From contig CAJTQG010000047.1 in NCBI GenBank assembly GCA_910578605.1, positions 1-21,320 of the forward strand: DNA of 21,320 bases, written 5' to 3'. The notes beneath the pieces are model-generated. The model saw nothing but the letters and a program-made list of their open reading frames with translations. It did no database searches and was not told the origin of the DNA. The position numbers and the translations under genes are program-made. Of the stretch, positions 1 through 6,305 are shown in pieces (positions within the stretch are counted from its first letter, which is position 1; each line of letters begins with the position of its first letter). Origin of the DNA: an uncultured Lachnospiraceae bacterium. Its GTDB lineage: Bacteria > Bacillota > Clostridia > Lachnospirales > Lachnospiraceae.

Positions 1-22
1 GCTAAAATTACTACTATAATTT

Positions 23-52
23 TTGATAAATTGTTTTTTTAAATAATATTAT
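23..52 (+). promoter_or_regulatory. Candidate sigma-A promoter of the trp operon
   Basis: TTGATA at 23-28 and TATTAT at 47-52 are separated by 18 bp, which would start transcription near 59, upstream of the T-box leader. A second perfect -10 hexamer, TATAAT, lies at 66-71 but has no convincing -35 at the right distance. It would start the RNA around 78, closer to stem I. The region is very AT-rich, so chance matches are likely. Which of the two is used is not decided by sequence alone. Confidence 0.5.
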
Positions 53-282
53 AGTTTAATCTTTTTATAATTTCATATGTAAAGTCAGTGAACAAAAGAG
101 TACCATAGTTTGGATGGCACAGAGAGTCGGGGATGGTGGAAACCGATGCAAAAGGATTATGGGAATGGGTTTGGGAGATGCATCTGCAAACGTTTAGAAG
201 TGCATACAAGTAGCAGATGACGTGACCTCACGTTACAGAGGAATAGTATGATAAGTACTAGATAGAGTCAGTGTGAATTGGT

Positions 283-316
283 GGCAGATTTCCGATTTCG
301 GAAGTCTGCCTTTTTT
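283..316 (+). other. T-box stem III, shaped like an intrinsic terminator
   Basis: A 13-bp nearly perfect hairpin (283-295 with 298-310, one G-U pair, tight loop) is followed directly by six T residues at 311-316. By position it is stem III of the T-box, between the stem II region and the antiterminator. By form it is a textbook Rho-independent terminator, and it is not overlapped by any obvious antiterminator. It may terminate part of the transcripts before the tRNA decision point, or it may act only as a pause hairpin. Confidence 0.7.
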
Positions 317-412
317 ATCTTAATTCATCCGAAGAATTTTTTTGATTATCCATTGGATAAATTATAAAGCTTTGCAACACACTGAGAAAAAGGGTGGCAC
401 CACGATGATTCG

Positions 413-454
413 TCCCTTGTCAGATATTGAATTATACCTGACAGGGGATTTTTT
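413..454 (+). terminator. T-box regulated terminator of the trp leader
   Basis: The arms at 413-423 and 438-448 form an 11-bp stem with one G-U pair and a 14-nt loop, followed by six T residues at 449-454. The 5' arm contains CCCTT (414-418), which is also the 3' strand of the antiterminator, so the two folds exclude each other. Uncharged tRNA-Trp would favour readthrough into trpE. Confidence 0.93.
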
Positions 455-495
455 ATTGTATATGGTATAGAAAAGTTTATCCTATACCGTAAAAA
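451..495 (+). repeat. Post-terminator dispersed element, copy A (inverted repeat)
   Basis: Immediately downstream of the T-box terminator lies GGTATAG (464-470) and its inverse CTATACC (482-488) around an 11-nt loop, ending in GTAAAAA. The stretch resembles 14158-14195, which also directly follows a terminator: both share TTTTATTGT, then TAGAAA, GTTT, TCCT and a final GTAAAAA in the same order. It is not followed by a T-tract, so it is not itself a terminator. Its role is unknown. Confidence 0.5.
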
Positions 496-565
496 TGCCG
501 GCAGTATGTGTGAGAATGGGAAAGCTTTATAATGGTTTAATAGATAGGGAAAAGAGGTTGATACA

Positions 566-1984
566 TTGATTATGAAAAAAAGAATTTTAAAGGCATATAA
601 AAAAACAGTCAGTATTGTGAATGAGACAACGACAGGTCTATATGAAAGCTTGGGAAGAGGAAAAATAGGCTTTCTTCTGGAAAGCTATGATAAAAACAAC
701 GGGAGATATTCCTTTTTTGGCGCAGAGCCGGATGAGATAATCCAATCTCAGGGTGAAAGTCTTATTATCACAAAACAGGATGGTACAAGAGAAGTATATT
801 ATGGCAATCCAAAGGAACTGTTGAAGGAATACATCAGCAGCTTTCAGGTGACAAAGGAGTCAGGGGAGTTTGCCTTCTGCGGCGGTGTGGTGGGAAGCCT
901 TGGATATGATTTTATTCGATACAGTGAAGAGCTGCCGGATAACAATCAGGAGGAAATTGGTGTGGAGACGATTCAGCTTATGCTGGCAAGTAAATTTATT
1001 ACTATTGACCATGTGGCAGAAACGATGTCCGCAGTAATCTTGGAGGAGGATACGCCTTTAGGTAGAGAAAAAGCTCACATGGAGGCAGAACAGTTGTTGA
1101 AAAGGGCGTTAGAATGCTGCCAGCAGGAGAATTGCCATACAACACTAGACGGCATCATTATCAAGAAATCTGATACGTTAGAGGAATACAGCAGTAAAGT
1201 AAACAAAATTAAAGAGTATATTAAAGAAGGCCATATATTTCAGACTGTGCTGTCTCAGAGGTGGACAATACAGACCAGGCAAGAGGGCTTTGAGCTTTAC
1301 AAAGCTTTACGCCTGAAAAATCCCTCCCCCTATTTATATTATTTGAATTTTGGTGAATTTGAGATTATCGGAAGTTCACCGGAAATGCTTGTAAAATGTG
1401 TGGATAATAAGGTTAGCACTTGTCCCATTGCTGGGACAAGAAAAAGAGGAGATACCCAGGAGGAGGATAAGACTTTAGAGCAGGAGCTTCTAGAGGATGA
1501 GAAGGAGAAGGCGGAGCATGTTATGCTGGTAGATCTAGCCAGAAATGATATGGGGCGCATCTGCGAGTTTGGTACAGTGAAAGTAACACAGTTCATGGAT
1601 GTACAAAAATATTCCCATGTTATGCATATTGTGTCCTATGTGGAAGGGCGGAGGAAGGAAGTGTACCCTTCTATTGATTTAATAGCCTCCTTTCTGCCGG
1701 CAGGAACCTTGAGCGGAGCGCCGAAAATACGAGCCATGGAAATTATTGACGAACTGGAGACAGTCCGCAGGGGACTTTATGGTGGGGCAACCGGATACAT
1801 TGATTTTAATGGAAATATGGATATGTGCATCACTATCCGCACTATGATAAAAAAGGGAGATAAAGTGTATTTGCAGGCGGGAGCAGGAATTGTAGCGGAT
1901 TCAGTGGCGGCTTCAGAGTATATGGAATGCTGCAATAAAGTGATGGCACTGGCGAAAATATTAGTAAAGGAGGATGAACTATGA
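566..1984 (+). CDS. trpE: Anthranilate synthase component I
   Basis: TrpE makes anthranilate from chorismate, using ammonia supplied by TrpG; it is the first step of tryptophan synthesis in the cytoplasm. The 472-residue length is normal. The N-terminal LLES motif (37-40) is the site where tryptophan binds for feedback inhibition. The chorismate-binding domain shows PIAGTRKRG (287-295), DEKEKAEH...LVDLARND (311-328), GTLSGAPK (380-387) and YGGATGY (405-411). The start is uncertain: TTG at 566 lies 8 nt after AGAGG (553-557), while the in-frame ATG at 572 lies 14 nt away, so TTG is preferred. The stop overlaps trpG by 4 bases (ATGA), implying translational coupling. Control is by the T-box upstream plus probable feedback inhibition. 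Confidence 0.97.
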   Translation: MIMKKRILKAYKKTVSIVNETTTGLYESLGRGKIGFLLESYDKNNGRYSFFGAEPDEIIQSQGESLIITKQDGTREVYYGNPKELLKEYISSFQVTKESGEFAFCGGVVGSLGYDFIRYSEELPDNNQEEIGVETIQLMLASKFITIDHVAETMSAVILEEDTPLGREKAHMEAEQLLKRALECCQQENCHTTLDGIIIKKSDTLEEYSSKVNKIKEYIKEGHIFQTVLSQRWTIQTRQEGFELYKALRLKNPSPYLYYLNFGEFEIIGSSPEMLVKCVDNKVSTCPIAGTRKRGDTQEEDKTLEQELLEDEKEKAEHVMLVDLARNDMGRICEFGTVKVTQFMDVQKYSHVMHIVSYVEGRRKEVYPSIDLIASFLPAGTLSGAPKIRAMEIIDELETVRRGLYGGATGYIDFNGNMDMCITIRTMIKKGDKVYLQAGAGIVADSVAASEYMECCNKVMALAKILVKEDEL

Positions 1985-2550
1985 TATTAATAATTGATAA
2001 TTATGATTCCTTTACCTATAATTTGTATCAATATTTTGGCACCTTTACGGATGACATTCAAGTTGTGCGCAATAATAAGATTACAGTAGAGGAAATAGAA
2101 AAGCTTAATCCTGATAAAATAGTAATTTCTCCAGGGCCGAAAAGCCCTAAGGAGGCAGGAATATGTCTGGAGGTAATCCAGCATTTTGCAGGGAAAAAAC
2201 CGATTCTTGGAATATGTTTGGGGCATCAGTGTATTGGAGAAGCCTTTGGAGCCACAGTAAGTTATGCAAAGCAAATTGTTCACGGTAAGCAGTCTAAGAT
2301 TTGGTTTCAGCCCACCGGGATTTTTCAAGGAATGGAGGAACCAGTCGGGGTGGCGCGTTATCATTCTTTGGCAATCGCTCCCGACACGATACCGGATTGT
2401 CTAGAGGTATTGGCAAGAACGGAGGATGGAGAGGTGATGGCAGTAAAGCATACCAAGTATCCCATTATTGGACTGCAGTTTCATCCAGAATCCATATATA
2501 CCCAGCATGGTAAGAGAATGATTGAAAACTTTGTCAATCATATATTTTAG
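1981..2550 (+). CDS. trpG: Anthranilate synthase component II (glutamine amidotransferase)
   Basis: TrpG hydrolyses glutamine and channels ammonia to TrpE. At 189 residues it is a stand-alone class-I glutamine amidotransferase and not a TrpG-TrpD fusion. The triad is visible: Cys79 in GICLGHQ, then His168 and Glu170 in QFHPES. The N-terminal IDNYDSFTYNL and the oxyanion-region SPGPKSP are typical. The ATG overlaps the trpE stop by 4 bases, so the two subunits are probably made in fixed ratio. The same protein could also serve para-aminobenzoate synthesis as PabA, but the trp setting favours TrpG. The next gene is trpC; the usual intervening trpD is absent. Confidence 0.96.
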   Translation: MILIIDNYDSFTYNLYQYFGTFTDDIQVVRNNKITVEEIEKLNPDKIVISPGPKSPKEAGICLEVIQHFAGKKPILGICLGHQCIGEAFGATVSYAKQIVHGKQSKIWFQPTGIFQGMEEPVGVARYHSLAIAPDTIPDCLEVLARTEDGEVMAVKHTKYPIIGLQFHPESIYTQHGKRMIENFVNHIF

Positions 2551-2559
2551 GAAAGGCGG

Positions 2560-2592
2560 TTTGCTGCTGAAGAAATGGTGGTTAGCAGTAAA
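2560..2592 (+). other. Intercistronic hairpin at the trpG-trpC junction (site of missing trpD)
   Basis: The 59-bp gap between the trpG stop and the trpC start holds TTTGCTGCT (2560-2568) and AGCAGTAAA (2584-2592). They form a 9-bp stem with one G-U pair and a 15-nt loop. No T-tract follows. It sits exactly where trpD is normally found. One frame through the gap reads AAEEMVVSSKLIW and then a stop, faintly like a TrpD C-terminus (A-E...SGKA..L), but the match is far too short to call a remnant. Confidence 0.5.
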
Positions 2593-2609
2593 CTGATTTG
2601 GTAGAGAGT

Positions 2610-3461
2610 ATGATATTAGATGAGATCGTAGCAGATAAAAGAGGAAGGTTGATGGAACACAAAAATCAAGTCAGTCCTTTGGAAATGGAAAGGAGAGCAA
2701 GGGAATCGGTGAGAAAGAGTCATTCCTTTTACGGTGCGTTAGCAAAGGAGGGACTGTCCATTATAGGAGAATTTAAGAAAGCGTCCCCCAGCATGGGTGT
2801 GATTTCCAATCCCATCAGTTTAACAGACAGAATTGACCAGTATAATATTTCGGTGGATGCCATCTCTGTTTTGACAGAGGAAGATCATTTTAACGGTTCC
2901 GCAAAATATTTGCAGGAGGTGAGAAAGATTTCTTCCCTTCCCCTTCTTCGCAAAGATTTTGTGATAGAAGAGTATCAAATATATGAGGCGAAGGTCATTG
3001 GCGCAGATGCCGTGCTGTTAATCGCCGCCATATTAAATGATGAGCAGATGAGAAGATTTTATAGTCTGACAAAGGAATTGGGAATGGATGCTCTTGTGGA
3101 GGTGCACGGTGAGGTGGAAATGGCAAGAGCGCTGGAGTTAGGAGCTGATATTATTGGTGTGAATAATCGTGATTTAAGAGATTTTACCATTCGGCTGGAT
3201 ACAGTAAGACGACTCTCTGATTATATGAATGCTAACTTGAATCAATGGAAAGCAGAACGATGGAAATCGAATAAAGAAGCAAAAAGGCCTCTTTTAGTGT
3301 CGGAGAGCGGGGTATCAAGGGATGAGGATATATTATTTTTGCGGGATGCCCAGGTAGATGCCCTTTTAATCGGTACAGCTTTTATGGAGAGCGAGAATCC
3401 ACAAAAGCTGGCGGTTCACTGGAAGGAGTTATTTGAAAAAAATGAGTCAAGAATACCCTAA
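2610..3461 (+). CDS. trpC: Indole-3-glycerol phosphate synthase
   Basis: TrpC closes the indole ring of the carboxyphenylamino-deoxyribulose phosphate made by TrpF. Residues seen (ATG at 2610 as 1): N-terminal MILDEIVADKR; EFKKASPS (54-61) with the catalytic Lys; LRKDF (113-117); EVH (164-166); GVNNRDL (183-189); and a C-terminal VSESG plus LIGTAFM phosphate-binding region. The ATG at 2610 is chosen over TTG 2598 because it gives the canonical family N-terminus, although the ribosome binding site is weak (GAGAG only 2 nt away). Compared with common family members, there is a charged insertion of roughly 15 residues just before VSESG (about residues 205-225). The gene overlaps trpF by 20 bases. 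Confidence 0.95.
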   Translation: MILDEIVADKRGRLMEHKNQVSPLEMERRARESVRKSHSFYGALAKEGLSIIGEFKKASPSMGVISNPISLTDRIDQYNISVDAISVLTEEDHFNGSAKYLQEVRKISSLPLLRKDFVIEEYQIYEAKVIGADAVLLIAAILNDEQMRRFYSLTKELGMDALVEVHGEVEMARALELGADIIGVNNRDLRDFTIRLDTVRRLSDYMNANLNQWKAERWKSNKEAKRPLLVSESGVSRDEDILFLRDAQVDALLIGTAFMESENPQKLAVHWKELFEKNESRIP

Positions 3462-4110
3462 AATTAAAATTTGCGGAATTACAAAGGGCGAGGAATTAAA
3501 AATATTGATTGATAATCAAGTGGACTATGTTGGTTTTGTATTGTTTTATCCGAAAAGTAAACGGAATGTTACCTGTGAGCAGGGAGCAGCTTTAGCCGCT
3601 CGGCTGAAAGAGAACATGCCTTATGTTCAGACTGTGGCGGTGGTAGTATCCCCCGATGAAAGCCAGATTAAAGAAATTCAAAAGTCAGGCTTTGACATTA
3701 TTCAAATTCATGGTGAGCTTGACGAGAAAGTCTATCAGAAAATTAAATTACCTATATTTCGCGCTTTTCATTTAACAAATAGTTTTCATCAAGAGGAAAA
3801 GTCCTTGGGTAATGATTTTCAAAATCTGCTAAGACAAATAGATGAGTTAGATAAGATAAAGGGGGTTGTCTTGGACGGGGAGAGTCCAGGAGCAGGACAG
3901 CCCTTTGATTGGGGAAAAATGCGGGATATTTCCTTGACAAACCATTTGTTTATTTTGGCGGGGGGATTAAACTCAGAAAATGTAAACCAGGCAATTCACA
4001 TGTGCCAGCCGGATATAGTGGATGTCAGCAGTCATGTGGAGGGAGAACAGGGAAAGGATGCCTGCAAGGTCAAACAATTTGTCCAGGCGGTACGGTCGGC
4101 AGGTAGATAA
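3442..4110 (+). CDS. trpF: Phosphoribosylanthranilate isomerase
   Basis: TrpF carries out the Amadori rearrangement of phosphoribosylanthranilate. The TIM-barrel signatures are present: KICGIT (9-14) with the catalytic-base Cys11; VGFVLFYPKSKR, the family's phosphate-proximal loop; VVLDGESPGAGQPFDW with the catalytic-acid Asp146; then LAGGL and VDVSSHVEG. Numbering is from ATG 3442. A TTG at 3433 is only 4 nt from AAGGAG (3423-3428), while the ATG is 13 nt away, so the start is ambiguous by three codons. The gene begins inside the end of trpC. Its substrate is made by TrpD, which this operon lacks, so the cell must obtain it from a trpD elsewhere or not at all. Confidence 0.94.
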   Translation: MSQEYPKIKICGITKGEELKILIDNQVDYVGFVLFYPKSKRNVTCEQGAALAARLKENMPYVQTVAVVVSPDESQIKEIQKSGFDIIQIHGELDEKVYQKIKLPIFRAFHLTNSFHQEEKSLGNDFQNLLRQIDELDKIKGVVLDGESPGAGQPFDWGKMRDISLTNHLFILAGGLNSENVNQAIHMCQPDIVDVSSHVEGEQGKDACKVKQFVQAVRSAGR

Positions 4111-4236
4111 AAATTATATAAGAGGGATGTAAGTCTGCAAAGAATAAAAAACAGTAAATTCAGAATAAATGATAAAAGCAATAAACTAGTAAACAAAGAA
4201 GGCAGTAAAGAATAAACCAAAAAGGAAGGAATTATT

Positions 4237-5424
4237 ATGAACAAAAACAGTTATTATGGACAATTTGGAGGACAATACGTATCAGAAGCTTTGATGAACA
4301 CACTTCACAGTGTGGAGGAAGCCTTTGAGGAGGCGATAAAGGATCAGAAGTTTTGGGAGGAATACAATTACTACATGAAGGAGTATGTAGGAAGAGAAAA
4401 TCCATTGTACTTTGCAAAGAGACTGACAGAGAAGTATGGTCCTAAAATCTATTTAAAGCGTGAAGATTTGAATCATACAGGAGCTCATAAAATTAACAAT
4501 GTGATTGGACAGATTCTGCTGGCCAGGAGAATGGGAAAAACAAAAGTGATTGCTGAGACAGGCGCCGGTCAGCATGGTGTGGCAACGGCTACAGGAGCGG
4601 CATTGTTTGGCATGGAGTGTACTATATTTATGGGAGCGGAGGATATCCAGAGACAGGAATTAAATGTGTTTAGAATGAAAATGTTGGGGGCCCAGGTAGT
4701 TAGTGTCACTAGCGGCAGTTCCACCTTGAAGGATGCTACCAATGAAGCGATTCGAGCATGGGCAAAGACGGCGGAGGATACCTTTTATGTCATTGGTTCC
4801 GCTGTGGGCCCTCACCCTTATCCAAAGATGGTGAAGGAATTTCAGAGAGTGATTGGAAGGGAAGCAAAAGCACAGATATTGGAAAAAGAAGGAAGATTGC
4901 CGGATTATGTAGTGGCATGCTGTGGCGGAGGCTCAAATTCAATAGGCATGTTTGCAGACTTTCTTGATGAGGAAAACGTAAAATTTGTCGGTGTGGAGGC
5001 AGCAGGACTAGGAATTGAAACAGGAAAGCATGCCAGCGCCATGGCAATGGGAAAACCAGGAGTGCTGCATGGAATGCGTTCTTATTTGCTTCAGGATGAT
5101 GACGGGAATGTGCAGATAGCCCACTCTATCTCTGCTGGCTTAGATTATCCGGGAATAGGACCAGAGCATGCGTATTTGCGGGATACAAAGAAAGTGGAGT
5201 ATGTGTCCGTCACGGATGAAGAGTGTATCAATGCACTGCTGGAGCTTTGTAAATTGGAGGGAATTATTCCAGCCATTGAGAGCGCCCACGCCATGGCTTA
5301 TGTATTTAAGATGGCAAAGGATATGCCAAAAGACCAGATTATTGTTATGTGTCTATCGGGTAGAGGCGACAAGGATGTTCACACAGTGGCTTCCTACCTG
5401 AAAGGTGAGGATATGAATAAATAA
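4237..5424 (+). CDS. trpB: Tryptophan synthase beta subunit
   Basis: TrpB condenses indole with serine using pyridoxal phosphate, in an alpha2-beta2 complex with TrpA. The 395-residue length is normal. Lys85 in HTGAHKIN binds PLP, Glu107 in AETGAGQHG is the catalytic acid-base, and CGGGSNS (229-235) grips the PLP phosphate. It looks like the standard TrpB1 and not the longer TrpB2 type. The start is clear: ATG 4237 with AAGGAAGG about 8 nt upstream. The 126-bp AT-rich gap after trpF (4111-4236) contains no gene and no terminator I can support. Confidence 0.97.
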   Translation: MNKNSYYGQFGGQYVSEALMNTLHSVEEAFEEAIKDQKFWEEYNYYMKEYVGRENPLYFAKRLTEKYGPKIYLKREDLNHTGAHKINNVIGQILLARRMGKTKVIAETGAGQHGVATATGAALFGMECTIFMGAEDIQRQELNVFRMKMLGAQVVSVTSGSSTLKDATNEAIRAWAKTAEDTFYVIGSAVGPHPYPKMVKEFQRVIGREAKAQILEKEGRLPDYVVACCGGGSNSIGMFADFLDEENVKFVGVEAAGLGIETGKHASAMAMGKPGVLHGMRSYLLQDDDGNVQIAHSISAGLDYPGIGPEHAYLRDTKKVEYVSVTDEECINALLELCKLEGIIPAIESAHAMAYVFKMAKDMPKDQIIVMCLSGRGDKDVHTVASYLKGEDMNK

Positions 5425-5509
5425 ACAAGTATTGCTTTAGTTGTCAAAGGAATATTTACAGACATGTCAAGGAAGTGTAAGATAAAAAGTGAGAAAGGAT
5501 GGAAGAAGA

Positions 5510-6292
5510 ATGAACCGAATCGAAGAGAAATTAAAAGCGCTGAAAAGTAAAGGAAAAAAGGCATTTATCACATATATGACAGCAGGACTGCCGGATATGG
5601 AGAGGATGAAACAAATTATCTGTGCACAGGAGGAGGCCGGAACCGACATTATAGAGCTGGGGATTCCTTTTTCCGACCCGGTGGCAGATGGACCGGTGAT
5701 TCAGTCCGCCTCTAGGAGGGCCATTGAACAGGGTGTAAACCTGTCTGGAACCTTTCAGGCAGTAGAAGAGCTTAGAGGTGATTGTCAGATTCCTATTGTA
5801 TTTATGATGTATTACAATACTATATTATACTATGGTGTGGAAAAATTTGTTGACAAGTGTATAGCCTGCGGTGTGGACGGATTGATTGTTCCCGATTTGC
5901 CTTATGAGGAGCAGGATGAAATAAAAGCATTTTTAGGGAAAGAAGATGCGCCTATTCTCATCCCCCTTGTTTCTCCGGTTTCCGCACAGCGAATTCCTAT
6001 GCTGCTTGAGGGTGCCAGAGGTTTTGTTTATTGTGTTTCCTCCATGGGAGTTACTGGACAAGCAGCTGATTTTCACAAGAATGTGTCAAACTATCTGCAA
6101 AATGTAAAGAAATATTCCCATATTCCTATTATGATGGGATTTGGTATCCGCACGCCACAAGATGTACAGGGTTATAAGGAAATTGTGGACGGCGCTATTG
6201 TGGGAAGTCATTTTATAAAAATGATGGAAGAAAACCAGTATAATATTGACAAGATTAAAGAATATATTAAAAGCTTTAAGGCAGGCTTTTGA
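5510..6292 (+). CDS. trpA: Tryptophan synthase alpha subunit
   Basis: TrpA cleaves indole-3-glycerol phosphate and passes indole to TrpB through the inter-subunit tunnel. The 260-residue TIM barrel shows catalytic Glu49 (IIELGIPFSDP) and Asp60 (VADGP), at the same positions as in the E. coli enzyme. It also has VPDLPYEE, the loop SSMGVTG, GFGI and GAIVGS phosphate-binding turns. ATG 5510 is chosen because it gives the family N-terminus MNRIEEKL and follows AAGGA by about 10 nt; an upstream GTG at 5489 has no ribosome binding site. It is the last recognised trp gene, and a helicase gene follows 13 nt later. Confidence 0.96.
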   Translation: MNRIEEKLKALKSKGKKAFITYMTAGLPDMERMKQIICAQEEAGTDIIELGIPFSDPVADGPVIQSASRRAIEQGVNLSGTFQAVEELRGDCQIPIVFMMYYNTILYYGVEKFVDKCIACGVDGLIVPDLPYEEQDEIKAFLGKEDAPILIPLVSPVSAQRIPMLLEGARGFVYCVSSMGVTGQAADFHKNVSNYLQNVKKYSHIPIMMGFGIRTPQDVQGYKEIVDGAIVGSHFIKMMEENQYNIDKIKEYIKSFKAGF

Positions 6293-6305
6293 GAAGGAGC
6301 AGTCA

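Larger units (their letters stand above)
85..454 (+). promoter_or_regulatory. T-box riboswitch, tryptophan-specific (tRNA-Trp sensing)
   Basis: This leader couples transcription of the trp genes to uncharged tRNA-Trp. Seen directly: an AGTA/GAA loop-E pair (99-102 with 163-165) that places the specifier codon TGG at 166-168; the apical AGAGAG...GGTGGAAACC block at 121-144; a CCTC-ACGTTACA-GAGG stem IIA/B pseudoknot with the F-box-like CGTTA at about 225-242; and the T-box core TGGCACCACG at 395-404. TGGC would pair with the tRNA end GCCA, matching the G73 discriminator usual for bacterial tRNA-Trp. An antiterminator AAGGG (390-394) with CCCTT (414-418) competes with the terminator 5' arm. Other TGG triplets at 160-162 and 172-174 make the specifier assignment inferential, but all three would read Trp. 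Confidence 0.93.

Noticed and set aside
1987..2364. 125-codon minus-strand frame opposite trpG
   Set aside because: No ribosome binding site, no recognisable domain, and fully inside a well-supported trpG.
2551..2609. Hidden or frameshifted trpD between trpG and trpC
   Set aside because: Only 59 bp are available, versus about 1 kb needed; no frame gives glycosyl transferase family 3 motifs.
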